This document shows, in pieces, positions 1-9,476 of a stretch of 29,929 nt of DNA. Position numbers and translations under genes: made by a program. Location: assembly GCF_040605455.1 (NCBI RefSeq), contig NZ_JBEXCV010000111.1, positions 1 to 29,929 on the forward strand, read 5' to 3'. The notes under the pieces were generated by a model. It saw only the letters and a program-made list of their open reading frames with translations, had not been told where the DNA came from and searched no databases. How positions within the stretch are numbered: position 1 is the first letter of the stretch; every line of letters begins with the position of its first letter. Origin of the DNA: Embleya sp040605455. GTDB lineage: Bacteria > Actinomycetota > Actinomycetes > Streptomycetales > Streptomycetaceae.

Positions 1-249
1 CGAGCGGGCCGCGACGTCCGCGCCGCGGTCGGCGAGCCGCTGCGCGGTGTCCGGATCGGCGCTCGACGCGCCGGCCGCGCGCTCTCCGCTCGTGTCCGTC
101 CCCGCTGCCTGGACCCCGGTGGTGACCGCGACGGCCAGGAGTGCGAGGCCGGCGACCACGATGACCGGACGCCTCGGACGCAGTGCCTTCAGCCGCGAAG
201 GGCGATCGGTGGACGTGGACGTGGGCGGAGCTTCGGGGGAATGCGGCAC
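1..249 (-). CDS. Membrane-anchored or secreted protein, N-terminal part only
   Basis: This gene reads off the left edge, so only 83 codons are visible. The product starts MPHSPEAPP, has a short basic cytoplasmic stretch (RPSRLKALRPRRP, about residues 17-29), then one hydrophobic helix (about residues 29-47, VIVVAGLALLAVAVTTG), then a polar Ala/Ser/Asp-rich segment. That is the layout of a signal anchor or an uncleaved signal peptide with the rest outside the cell. The GTG start at 249 is preceded by GAGG about 6 bases upstream, and no other in-frame start is near. It is transcribed away from the BlaI-type gene, across about 250 bases. The visible part has no catalytic domain, so no function is assigned. 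Confidence 0.6.
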   Translation of the reverse strand, partial: MPHSPEAPPTSTSTDRPSRLKALRPRRPVIVVAGLALLAVAVTTGVQAAGTDTSGERAAGASSADPDTAQRLADRGADVAARS

Positions 250-331
250 GTATACCTCGGGGAATCGACGACAGGGCCGGGATCAGTGGTAGCAATCCGC
301 TGCGTATCGACCAAGTCGTGACGAAATGGAC

Positions 332-349
332 ACTACGTCACCGCGTAGT
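332..349. promoter_or_regulatory. Inverted repeat, candidate BlaI-type operator
   Basis: ACTACG-N6-CGTAGT is a perfect 6-bp inverted repeat. It lies about 150 bases upstream of the BlaI-family gene in the divergent region. BlaI/MecI repressors bind dyads built on ACTACA/TGTAGT-like half-sites, and this dyad resembles them. Autoregulation is inferred. The rest of the 250-499 gap shows no gene. Confidence 0.4.
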
Positions 350-499
350 AGTGCGTTCCGCGCTGCCGCGTTCGCGCCCGCCGTCCATCACCGCATGCGA
401 CAAATCCGGACGAAATCGTGTCTACGATGCCGCATAGGAGATCGCGCGCCATGCGTGACGCAGCTCACGGTGCCACCAGGTTTCGGGAAGGGACCGACC

Positions 500-856
500 A
501 TGAACCGTCTCGGCGAACTCGAAGCCCAGGTGATGCTCCGCGTCTGGCGGCTCAATCGCCCGTCGTCGGTGCGCGAGGTACAGGAGGCGCTGCTGCCCGA
601 GCGCGAGCCCGCCTATACGACGGTGATGACCGTGCTCGACAAACTCTTTCGCAAGGGCCTGTTGCGCCGCCGGTTGCACGGAAGGGCCTATCGGTACCAA
701 GCCGTGCGCTCGCGGGACGCGTATACCGCCGAGTTGATGCGCGACGACTGGGCGGCGGGCGACAGTCGCGCGGGTGCTCTCGTGCACTTCGTCGAGGGCA
801 TGACGCCGGAACAGATCGAGGCGTTGCGCGACGCGTTGCGGGTCGCACTGCCCTGA
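500..856 (+). CDS. BlaI/MecI/CopY family winged-helix repressor
   Basis: A 118-residue protein of the usual length for this family. The N-terminal half is the winged helix: MNRLGELEAQVMLRVW, then VREVQEAL, then the recognition segment AYTTVMTVLDKLFRKGLL and a wing (RRRLHGRAYRYQAV). The C-terminal helix (MTPEQIEALRDALR) is the usual dimer part. Family members repress beta-lactamase, copper or respiratory genes and are normally inactivated when a partner M56 membrane peptidase (BlaR type) cleaves them. No such peptidase lies beside it here. The ATG at 500 is preceded by GGGAAGGGA and matches the family N-terminus; the longer open frame upstream is not protein-like. Its targets may include itself and the following DUF11 gene. 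Confidence 0.85.
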   Translation: MNRLGELEAQVMLRVWRLNRPSSVREVQEALLPEREPAYTTVMTVLDKLFRKGLLRRRLHGRAYRYQAVRSRDAYTAELMRDDWAAGDSRAGALVHFVEGMTPEQIEALRDALRVALP

Positions 857-1020
857 GCCGAATCGGCGGCGCGTTCGGCGGCTGCCTGGGCTGTTCGGGC
901 GCCCTGTTAATTCGTTCGGCGCAACCCGCGGGGCACCGTGGAGCGCAACTCTGCGTAATCGTATTAATGATCTACGTAAGAAATGCGACTTCTGCACGGT
1001 GGAACGGAAAGTGGGCCGAC

Positions 1021-1932
1021 ATGATGCGAGCGAAAACCCGAGTGGTACGCGCCCTCGCGGTGGCCGGCGTCGCGGTGAGCGCCGTGCTGGGCGCGATCCC
1101 GGCTGCGGTCGGCTCGGCGGCTGTCGCATCCGAGCGGCAGCCGGAACCCGTCACGACGTGGTACGGCACGGCGTCGTACGGGTGGACGACCTCACACGGG
1201 TGGACCCTGTGGTCGTCCTCGTGCGAGTCCGCACCGTCGCGGTCGGATCCGACCGTGCCGAACGACGCGATGGACAACCTGCGTGCTCGGCTGGATCAGA
1301 TGCGGGCGACGCTCGGGCAGCGGCTCCGGAGCGACCTCGCGGACGTGATGAGCACGCCGGGCACGTCGCTGCCGCCGGGCGTGACGCTGCCGGATCCCGC
1401 CGACCCGGCCGACCACGGCGTGGGCGCGCCCTCGGTGAGGTTGCCGAACCAGCCGCCGTTGTCCACCCAGCCGCCCACAATGCCCGCTTCGACCCAGCCG
1501 CCCGGCCGGCCGGCGGAAGCGGTCTCGACGGCGAAGCTGGAATTGCGCCGCACGGCCGTCCCCGCGCAGGCCAAGCCGGGCGACACGGTCACCCACACGG
1601 TGACCGTGTCGAACTCCGGCGGCGGCGAGGCGAAGTCCGCGGTCGTGCGCAACTCGTTGCCGGCAGGCGCGAAACTGGTGGATTCCAAGCCGTCGCAGGG
1701 TGAATTCGACGCGGCGACCGGAGTGTGGAAGACCGGCCGGATCAAGGCCGACTCCGAGGTCATCCTGATTCTCGTGCTCAAGGTGCCGCAAGGCGCGGCC
1801 GGATCCGAGATGACCGCTCGATCGAGTTTCGTCAGCGCGCCGGGTGCCAAGCCGGTCATCCGCAACGCGTGTGGCGACGACGCCGAGGCGACCTGCGCGA
1901 GCACGCGCGTGGCCGATTCCACGACCCGGTAA
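1021..1932 (+). CDS. Secreted DUF11-domain protein
   Basis: A 303-residue exported protein. Residues 1-40 form a clear signal peptide: MMRAKTR, a hydrophobic core and a likely cleavage region near AVASE. Next comes a Trp/Ser/Tyr-rich stretch, a helical segment (about 80-110) and a Pro/Thr-rich linker (about 120-180). The C-terminal part (about residues 175-285) is a DUF11-type Ig-like fold: a TAVPAQAKPGDTVTHTVTVSNSG start, then LPAGAKLVDSKPSQGEF. Two pairs of cysteines may form disulfides. DUF11 domains occur in wall or surface proteins of Gram-positive bacteria; no LPXTG sorting signal or C-terminal anchor is seen, so it is probably released or loosely bound. ATG 1021 or 1024 could be the start; GGAACGGAAAG lies just upstream. 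The AT-rich stretch 950-980 is the likely promoter. Confidence 0.75.
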   Translation: MMRAKTRVVRALAVAGVAVSAVLGAIPAAVGSAAVASERQPEPVTTWYGTASYGWTTSHGWTLWSSSCESAPSRSDPTVPNDAMDNLRARLDQMRATLGQRLRSDLADVMSTPGTSLPPGVTLPDPADPADHGVGAPSVRLPNQPPLSTQPPTMPASTQPPGRPAEAVSTAKLELRRTAVPAQAKPGDTVTHTVTVSNSGGGEAKSAVVRNSLPAGAKLVDSKPSQGEFDAATGVWKTGRIKADSEVILILVLKVPQGAAGSEMTARSSFVSAPGAKPVIRNACGDDAEATCASTRVADSTTR

Positions 1933-2022
1933 TGACCGGGGAAATCAGTCCATATCCGGCCTGATCACTCCACGGCAGTGCCGGCGGGCCGTGGGTATCT
2001 GTGCCGGATGTATGAAGAACGC

Positions 2023-2056
2023 GAGGCTCGGGCGGGGAAACCCCGCCCCGGGCCTC
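2023..2056 (+). terminator. Strong GC hairpin after the DUF11 gene
   Basis: A 15-bp near-perfect stem (GAGGCTCGGGCGGGG pairing with the downstream arm, one bulged C and one G-U pair) closes on an AAA loop. A TTTT run follows 17 bases later. It sits about 90 bases after the DUF11 stop and before the acetyltransferase promoter. Confidence 0.6.
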
Positions 2057-2125
2057 CGTCATCGGTCCGGGTGTTTTGCCCCCCCGCCGGGGCAGATCGG
2101 TGGTAAACAGGGCGGAGCGGCGAGG

Positions 2126-2147
2126 GCTATCGTGATCGCGATAGCGT
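2126..2147 (+). promoter_or_regulatory. Palindrome overlapping a leaderless -10 box
   Basis: GCTATCG-N6-CGATAGC (2126-2145) is a perfect 7-bp inverted repeat. Its right arm overlaps TAGCGT (2142-2147), which ends 6 bases before the ATG at 2154. No ribosome-binding site lies at normal spacing. The reading is a leaderless promoter whose -10 box is covered by an operator. Confidence 0.5.
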
Positions 2148-2153
2148 CAGCGC

Positions 2154-2663
2154 ATGGAAGTGACGATCCGACGTGCCAGAACGTCCGATGTGCGGGCCAT
2201 TCGACGCCTTGTGGATGGGTACGTGGGGCTGCGTATCCTTCTGGACAAACCCACGGTCACCCTCTTCGAGGACGTGCAGGAGTTTTGGGTCGCCGAGCGG
2301 GACGCGGACAGTGAAGTGGTCGCGTGCGGTGCGCTGCATGTGATGTGGGAAGACCTCGCCGAGGTGCGCACTCTCGCAGTGGATCCGGTGTGTCGCGGGC
2401 ACGGAGTGGGTCACCTCTTGCTCAGCAAACTCCTGGAGACCGCGCGTTGGCTCGGTGTTCGGCGGATATTCTGCTTGACCTTCGAGGTCGACTTCTTCGC
2501 GAAGCACGGCTTCGTCGAGATCGAGGAGACACCGATCGACGGCGATGTCTACAGCGAACTGATGCGTTCGTACGACGAGGGCGTCGCCGAGTTTTTGGAT
2601 CTGGAAGGCGTCAAACCCAACACCCTTGGCAACACGCGGATGCTGCTCCATCTCTGGCAGTGA
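2154..2663 (+). CDS. GNAT amino-acid N-acetyltransferase, short ArgA type
   Basis: A 169-residue single-domain GNAT protein. It starts with the typical beta-1/alpha-1 (VTIRRARTSDVRAIRRLVDGY), and the acetyl-CoA loop RGHGVGHLL is at about residues 81-89. The late segment (CLTFEVDFFAKHGFVEIEE) matches the stand-alone short ArgA enzymes of actinobacteria, which acetylate glutamate (or glutamine) as the first step of arginine biosynthesis (EC 2.3.1.1). The residues LRILLDKPT near the N-terminus also fit that subfamily. No arg genes are adjacent, which is common for this enzyme in actinomycetes. Function is inferred from resemblance; another amino-acid substrate is possible. The start has no Shine-Dalgarno but a TAGCGT box 6 bases upstream. 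Confidence 0.8.
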   Translation: MEVTIRRARTSDVRAIRRLVDGYVGLRILLDKPTVTLFEDVQEFWVAERDADSEVVACGALHVMWEDLAEVRTLAVDPVCRGHGVGHLLLSKLLETARWLGVRRIFCLTFEVDFFAKHGFVEIEETPIDGDVYSELMRSYDEGVAEFLDLEGVKPNTLGNTRMLLHLWQ

Positions 2664-2895
2664 TCTCGATCCGCGTAGACCGCGCGAGTGTGGTGGAGAT
2701 CGCGTGACCCATGCCGGTCAACCCCTTGACGCTTCTTGCCCATGGCGGTGTGGTGTGCGGTGAAGTCGCAACCACAAACCCGGTAACGTATTGCCGACTC
2801 GACGGGTTCCGCGCGGGGGTGGGTTTGTATTTTCCCGCAGAAAGCGGTTTCCTTTTCTTGAGTTGGTTGAACCCTCCCGATGAAAGGGAATCCTG
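2664..2895. promoter_or_regulatory. lsr2 upstream region
   Basis: This 232-base gap holds no convincing gene. Its last 80 bases (about 2815-2890) are clearly richer in A and T than the surroundings, with TTTGTATTTTCCC and TTCCTTTTCTTG runs. Lsr2 proteins prefer AT-rich DNA, so self-binding is plausible but inferred. AAAGGGAA at 2883-2890 is the ribosome-binding site of lsr2. Confidence 0.4.
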
Positions 2896-3237
2896 GTGGC
2901 ACAGAAGGTCCAGATTCTTCTCGTTGACGACCTCGACGGCGGCAAGGCCGATGAGACGGTGACGTTCGCGCTCGACGGTGTCTCCTACGAGATCGACCTG
3001 AGCGCCACGCACGCAGAGCAGCTCCGCGCGGCCCTGACGACCTACGTCGAGGCCGGCCGTAAGACCGGTGGCCGGGTCGCGGCTCGCCGCGGCGTCCGCC
3101 AGGTGGTCAAGGGTGGTGCCGCCTCCGGTGACACCGCCAAGATCCGCGCCTGGGCCAAGGAGAACGGCTACGACGTGAGCGAGCGCGGTCGCGTGCCGGG
3201 CAACATTCGCGACGCCTACGAGAAGGCCCACGCCTGA
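2896..3237 (+). CDS. lsr2: Nucleoid-associated protein Lsr2
   Basis: A 113-residue protein of the normal Lsr2 length. The N-terminal dimerisation part (about 1-60) contains MAQKVQILLVDDLDGG and VTFALDGVSYEIDLS. The C-terminal DNA-binding part (about 75-113) contains TAKIRAWAKENGYDVSERGRVP, including the RGR AT-hook-like triplet that inserts into the minor groove of AT-rich DNA. Lsr2 bridges DNA and silences AT-rich or foreign genes, including many specialised-metabolite clusters in Streptomyces. The GTG start gives the canonical MAQKV N-terminus and has AAAGGGAA upstream. A strong hairpin follows. The neighbouring primase-like gene and clpC match the usual streptomycete order as I remember it. 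Confidence 0.97.
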   Translation: MAQKVQILLVDDLDGGKADETVTFALDGVSYEIDLSATHAEQLRAALTTYVEAGRKTGGRVAARRGVRQVVKGGAASGDTAKIRAWAKENGYDVSERGRVPGNIRDAYEKAHA

Positions 3238-3254
3238 TCGTCGACGCCACCATC

Positions 3255-3296
3255 GAGCGGTGCCCTCCCCCGAACGAACCGGGGGAGGCACCGCTC
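3255..3296. terminator. Bidirectional terminator between lsr2 and the primase-like gene
   Basis: GAGCGGTGCC...GGCACCGCTC arms continue into TCCCCCG/CGGGGGA around a 7-base loop, giving about 17 paired bases with one extra C. It sits between two convergent genes and can serve both. Confidence 0.85.
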
Positions 3297-3348
3297 ATGT
3301 CGTTTCCCGGGGCCGGGGCGGCACCGTGTCCGGTCGTCCGGCCGTGCT

Positions 3349-4062
3349 TCAGGCCGGTGCCGGGCGGTGGTGGGTCAGCGGCCTCGGCTCGGTGGCCCGC
3401 GGCCGCGGGAACAGCCGCACATGCTGGCACGCGTGCGCCAACGTGCTCAGCAGCCGGGTGACGTCCGGGAAGCGCACGTCCACGTGCAGCACCGCGCCGA
3501 GAGTCGCGAGGTCCCCGGCGGGGCGCACGCGACCGGGGTCGACCGGCGGGCGCAGCCAGCGCGCGTGCTCCCACGCGCGGGGCCACGGTGCCCGCCACGT
3601 GGCCGGCCACGGTGACGGCGCGGCCACCGTGTCGCCCTCGCCGTACGCGCGCAGGTCCAGGTCCAGGTCGGCCCAGTCCAGCCAGTCCAACAGGGCGGGC
3701 AGGTCGCCCGCCACCCCGGGGGCCACGAGGAACTGGATCCGGCCGGTGCCGGTCGCGGCCACCGGCCCGATCGGGACGCCGAGCCGCTCGGCCCGGTCCA
3801 GGGCCCGGACGCCGGCCGCTCCGGGAACATCCAGGACGTCGAACCGCACCCCGGCGGCCAGCCGAACCGAGGCCGACGGGTCGCTCGCCCAGTACCGCGC
3901 GAGCACCTGCGGATCGGTGGTCGCCACCGCGAGCCCACCCGCCGCGTCGACCGATCCCGGAGCCGCCGGCCATCCGAGCGCCCGCGCGTACCAGAGGGCC
4001 TCGTCCAACGGGCCGGGCACGACGGGCGCCGAACGGGACGCGAAAACAAGCGTGGCTGCCAT
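3349..4062 (-). CDS. Degenerate primase-polymerase (Prim-Pol)-like protein
   Basis: A 237-residue protein resembling the N-terminal Prim-Pol domain of the archaeo-eukaryotic primase superfamily, as annotated beside lsr2 in many Streptomyces genomes. The usual first motif (LDVD, two catalytic aspartates) appears as F74-D-V-L-D78-V-P80, so the second aspartate is replaced by proline. The segment that should carry the catalytic histidine reads TGTGRIQFLVAPG and lacks it. The first helix (DEALWYARALGWPAAPG) fits the family. It is therefore probably not a working primase and may be a structural or nucleotide-binding relative. The ATG start has CTGGAG upstream. It is divergent from clpC and convergent with lsr2. 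Confidence 0.7.
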   Translation of the reverse strand: MAATLVFASRSAPVVPGPLDEALWYARALGWPAAPGSVDAAGGLAVATTDPQVLARYWASDPSASVRLAAGVRFDVLDVPGAAGVRALDRAERLGVPIGPVAATGTGRIQFLVAPGVAGDLPALLDWLDWADLDLDLRAYGEGDTVAAPSPWPATWRAPWPRAWEHARWLRPPVDPGRVRPAGDLATLGAVLHVDVRFPDVTRLLSTLAHACQHVRLFPRPRATEPRPLTHHRPAPA

Positions 4063-4194
4063 AACGTGTTCAACTCCAGGACGACAGCGAGGTTACGAAA
4101 GGTGATATGGCAACCGCGATGAGTGACATGGTGCGCGGTACGGCCGCGCGTGGCCTGTCCGAGCGCCCGCGCGATCGCCTGCACAGCCGTCGTG

Positions 4195-4215
4195 ACCTGC
4201 CGGTATATAGCAGGT
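4195..4215. promoter_or_regulatory. Inverted repeat around a TATATA box
   Basis: ACCTGC-N9-GCAGGT frames TATATA (4204-4209) in the 460-base divergent region between the Prim-Pol-like gene and clpC. TATATA is rare at this GC content and could be a -10 box in either direction, most usefully for the minus-strand gene about 140 bases away. Confidence 0.35.
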
Positions 4216-4305
4216 GTCGTCCTGGGTATGACCCGGACATGGAGGGGGGACGGGGAGGCGGAATCGGTGCCGGTGTCGGTCCGAGGCCGTGCCGGAAAAT
4301 ACCGC

Positions 4306-4322
4306 GTTCGCTTCTGGCGTAC
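4306..4322. promoter_or_regulatory. Candidate ClgR activator site upstream of clpC
   Basis: GTTCGC-TTCTG-GCGTAC fits the known ClgR recognition pattern GTTCGC-N5-GCG described for clp and lon promoters of Streptomyces. Its centre lies about 70 bases before the start point predicted from the adjacent sigma-R-like promoter, a suitable distance for an activator. Confidence 0.6.
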
Positions 4323-4350
4323 TCGGAATCGGCCTCAGGACGTGGCCGGC

Positions 4351-4377
4351 GGGAACACCGACACGCACCATCGGGTT
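4351..4377 (+). promoter_or_regulatory. Candidate sigma-R promoter of clpC
   Basis: GGGAAC (4351-4356), an 18-base spacer, then GTT (4375-4377) match the sigma-R/sigma-H-type consensus GGGAAY-N18/19-GTT. clpC belongs to the thiol-stress sigma-R regulon in S. coelicolor. TTGACT at 4377-4382 and TAGCAT at 4457-4462 may belong to a second, housekeeping start. Confidence 0.6.
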
Positions 4378-4440
4378 TGACTAGTTGTCCAAAGCGGTCC
4401 GCAACACGTGGGTCGCACGTCTTCACGGACGAATCGAGCG

Positions 4441-4462
4441 GTCCTGCGTGCAGGACTAGCAT
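4441..4462 (+). promoter_or_regulatory. Palindrome abutting a TAGCAT box before clpC
   Basis: GTCCTGC-GT-GCAGGAC (4441-4456) is a perfect 7-bp inverted repeat. It touches TAGCAT (4457-4462), a fair -10 box. It may be an operator on a second clpC promoter, or a hairpin in the leader of the sigma-R transcript. Confidence 0.4.
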
Positions 4463-4522
4463 GCGGAAGGACAGGGAGGGGACCGTCCCCGATCTGCACG
4501 ACCGCTCTGAGGAGCGATAACG

Positions 4523-7045
<2,523 letters not shown>

Positions 7046-7073
7046 TCGGGTCCGCGGGAGACCGCGCACGGCA

Positions 7074-7127
7074 ACGACGAAGGGGCCGCCCCCGGGGATC
7101 ACTTCCCGGGGGCGGCCCCTTCGTCGT
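7074..7127. terminator. Perfect 23-bp hairpin between clpC and the MMPL gene
   Basis: Two fully complementary 23-base arms (starting ACGACGAAGGGGCC) flank an 8-base loop. The hairpin lies between convergent genes and should stop transcription from both sides. Confidence 0.9.
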
Positions 7128-7160
7128 GCGAAATCGGCCGCGTCGACCGGTCGTGCCGGG

Positions 7161-9332
7161 TCAGTACGCGCCGTCGCGCACGTGCTCGCCGGCCTTGCTC
7201 GCGGCATCCGTCCGGGCCGGCGACACCGCCGACTCGCGCAGGCCCACCCGGTCGTGCACCCGGCGCAGGACCCGCGGGGCGTACCACGCGTGCCGGCCGA
7301 GCAGGCGCATCGCGGCCGGCACCAGGATGCCGCGGACCAGGGTCGCGTCCAGGAGGATCGCCAGCGCCGCGCCGAAGCCGAACAGCTGGAGGAAGCTCAC
7401 GCTGCTGGTCAGGAACGCCACGAAGGTCACCGCGAGCAGTGCTGCGGCGGTGGTGACGATCCGTCCGGTACGACCCAGACCTTGCCGGACCGCGTCCTCG
7501 TCGGACGCGCCGGCGTCGTGCAGCTCCTTGATCCGGCTGGTCACGAACACCTCGTAGTCCATCGACAGCGCGAACGCGATGCAGAACAGCAGCACCGTCA
7601 TCGAGGTGTCCATGGGCAGCGGCGTGAAGCCGAGCAGACCGGAGAGATGTCCGTCCTGGAATACCCACACGGTGATGCCGACCGCGGCCATGATGCTGAT
7701 CCCGTTCAGGAGCAGCGCGCGCAGCGGTTGCAGGATGCTCCCGGTGAACAGGAACAGCAGCACGAACGTACTGAGCACGATCAGCCCGAAGGCGAGTGGC
7801 AGCCGGTCGCCGATCGAGGTCTTGGTGTCGACCAGACGCGCGTCCGTGCCGCCGACCAGGGCCTCGGTGCGGTCCGGTGCGGGGATCGCCCGGACGTCGC
7901 GAACCAGGTCCTGCGCGGCGTCCGACTTGGCGGGCAGTGTGGTGATCACCGACAGCAGGCGCGCGTCGGGTCGGATCCGGTCCGGGCCCGCGCTGTCCAC
8001 CCGGGTCACTCCCGGCAGCGCGGCGAGCCGGGCCGCGTAGGTGTCCACCGGGGCCTGGGCGCCGGTGCCGAGCAGCACCACGTCCACGGTGCGGGTGTCG
8101 TCGAGGCTGTAGTCCGCGCGCAGCGTGTCGCCGACCCGACGGGCCTCGGTGCTGGTCGGCAGGACCCGTTCGTCGGGCGTGCCGAACTCGACCCCGAGCA
8201 GCGGCGACGCGGCCAGCAGCAGCACCGCCAGCACCGGCAGTGCGGTGAGCGCGGGCCGCCGGGTGACGAAGCCGGCGAGTCGCGACCACACCGGCGCCTC
8301 CGCGCCCTGGACGCCGCGTATGCCCTTGATCCGCATCGACTCCACGCGCGGTCCGAGCACGGTCAGCAGGGCCGGCGCGATGATCAGCGCGGCGAGCGCG
8401 GAGACGATCACCACGCCGATGCCCGCGTACGCGAACGAGCGCAGGAAGTACTGCGGGAAGACCAGCAGCACGGCGAGCGCGGCGGTCACCGTCGCGGCGG
8501 AGAACAGGATGGTTCGCCCGGCGGTGCGCAGCGTGCCCACCACCGCGTCGTGCAGGTCGTGCCCCGCGTGCAGCAGCTCGCGGTGTCGGGCCACGATCAG
8601 CAGTGCGTAGTCGATCGCCAGGCCCAGGCCCAGGGCCGTGGTGAGGTTGATCGAGAAGATCGACACGTCGGTCAGGCTGCCGAGGACGAACAACTCGGCG
8701 AAGGTGCCCATGATCGCGATGAAGCCGATCACGAGCGGGACCAGGGCCGCGATCAGACTGCCGAAGGCGAGTACGAGCAGCAGCAGGGTCAGCGGTATCG
8801 CGATCGACTCGGCGATCGCCAGGCTCTTGCCGACCTGGCCGTTGACGGCCGGTCCGATCGAGGCGTCGCCGCCGATCCGGACCTTGAGCGGGCTGTCCGG
8901 GGGCAGTTGTGCGGCCTTGGGCAATTCGCTGATGTCGTCCTCGACGGAATGGGCGACGAGCAGCGCGCCGCGGCCCCCGTCGGCCTTGAGCCCGGGTGCG
9001 TTGGTGGTCCAGTAGGAGGCCACCTGGTCGAAGCCCGGTACGGCCGCGAGGGACGCGGTGAGTCGGCGGCCGGCCTCCGCCACGGCCGGTGCGTCGACGC
9101 TCGAGCCGTCCTTGGCCCGCACTTCGACCACCAGGTTGGGCCGGCCGCCGAAGGTGTGCTTGATCTCGTCCTGGGCCCGGGTCGAGGCCGAGTTCGGCGC
9201 GTCGAATCCGCCCGACTGGAGCTTGCCGAAGGCGCCGAAGCCCACCCCGGCCGAGACGAGCAACAACAACGCGCCGACCACGAGCACGGCGCGTGCTCGG
9301 CGGAATACGAGATTCCCCAGTCGTTCGAGCAT
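7161..9332 (-). CDS. MMPL-family RND-type exporter
   Basis: A 723-residue integral membrane transporter of the actinobacterial MMPL family, which moves lipids, drugs or hydrophobic metabolites out using the proton gradient. Helix 1 is near residues 13-33, followed by a large outer domain, then five clustered helices. This plan repeats in the second half. The two proton-relay signatures are visible: GLAIDYALLIV around D241/Y242 and LSMDYEVFV around D592/Y593. The ATG at 9332 has GGAAGG 9 bases upstream; the ATG two codons earlier (9338) is possible. It is divergent from a TetR gene with operator-like repeats between them, so it is probably repressed by that TetR protein and induced by a toxic compound. 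The substrate is not readable from sequence. Confidence 0.92.
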   Translation of the reverse strand: MLERLGNLVFRRARAVLVVGALLLLVSAGVGFGAFGKLQSGGFDAPNSASTRAQDEIKHTFGGRPNLVVEVRAKDGSSVDAPAVAEAGRRLTASLAAVPGFDQVASYWTTNAPGLKADGGRGALLVAHSVEDDISELPKAAQLPPDSPLKVRIGGDASIGPAVNGQVGKSLAIAESIAIPLTLLLLVLAFGSLIAALVPLVIGFIAIMGTFAELFVLGSLTDVSIFSINLTTALGLGLAIDYALLIVARHRELLHAGHDLHDAVVGTLRTAGRTILFSAATVTAALAVLLVFPQYFLRSFAYAGIGVVIVSALAALIIAPALLTVLGPRVESMRIKGIRGVQGAEAPVWSRLAGFVTRRPALTALPVLAVLLLAASPLLGVEFGTPDERVLPTSTEARRVGDTLRADYSLDDTRTVDVVLLGTGAQAPVDTYAARLAALPGVTRVDSAGPDRIRPDARLLSVITTLPAKSDAAQDLVRDVRAIPAPDRTEALVGGTDARLVDTKTSIGDRLPLAFGLIVLSTFVLLFLFTGSILQPLRALLLNGISIMAAVGITVWVFQDGHLSGLLGFTPLPMDTSMTVLLFCIAFALSMDYEVFVTSRIKELHDAGASDEDAVRQGLGRTGRIVTTAAALLAVTFVAFLTSSVSFLQLFGFGAALAILLDATLVRGILVPAAMRLLGRHAWYAPRVLRRVHDRVGLRESAVSPARTDAASKAGEHVRDGAY

Positions 9333-9388
9333 GATCATCGACCTTCCATGCGGTCCGTGGGGAGACGGAGGGTGCCAGGGCAAGAAGC

Positions 9389-9454
9389 CATGTTGACGCC
9401 GATAACAATGTTGGCATTGATAACTTGGCATTGAATGTGCGCAGTGTCAACATG
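9389..9454. promoter_or_regulatory. Divergent promoter/operator region for the MMPL and tetR genes
   Basis: This AT-rich patch carries several repeats. AACAATG-TTGG-CATTGAT is a near-perfect dyad (about 9404-9421). TTGGCATTGA occurs twice 14 bases apart (9411, 9425), and GATAAC occurs twice (9401, 9419). CATGTTGAC (9389) is mirrored by GTCAACATG (9446). TTGGCA-N17-CAACAT is a fair tetR promoter, and TTGACA (9450 to 9445, minus) a fair -35 for the exporter. A TetR dimer binding here would control both genes. Confidence 0.6.
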
Positions 9455-9476
9455 GGGATGGATCGAACGGAGAACC

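Noticed and set aside
2711..2962. A short plus-strand frame before lsr2
   Set aside because: It overlaps the lsr2 start, lacks a ribosome site and shows no domain. The region fits a promoter better.
7182..9434. A 750-codon open frame on the plus strand opposite the MMPL gene
   Set aside because: Its product is Arg/Gln/Gly/His-rich and domain-free, while the minus strand shows clear MMPL motifs.
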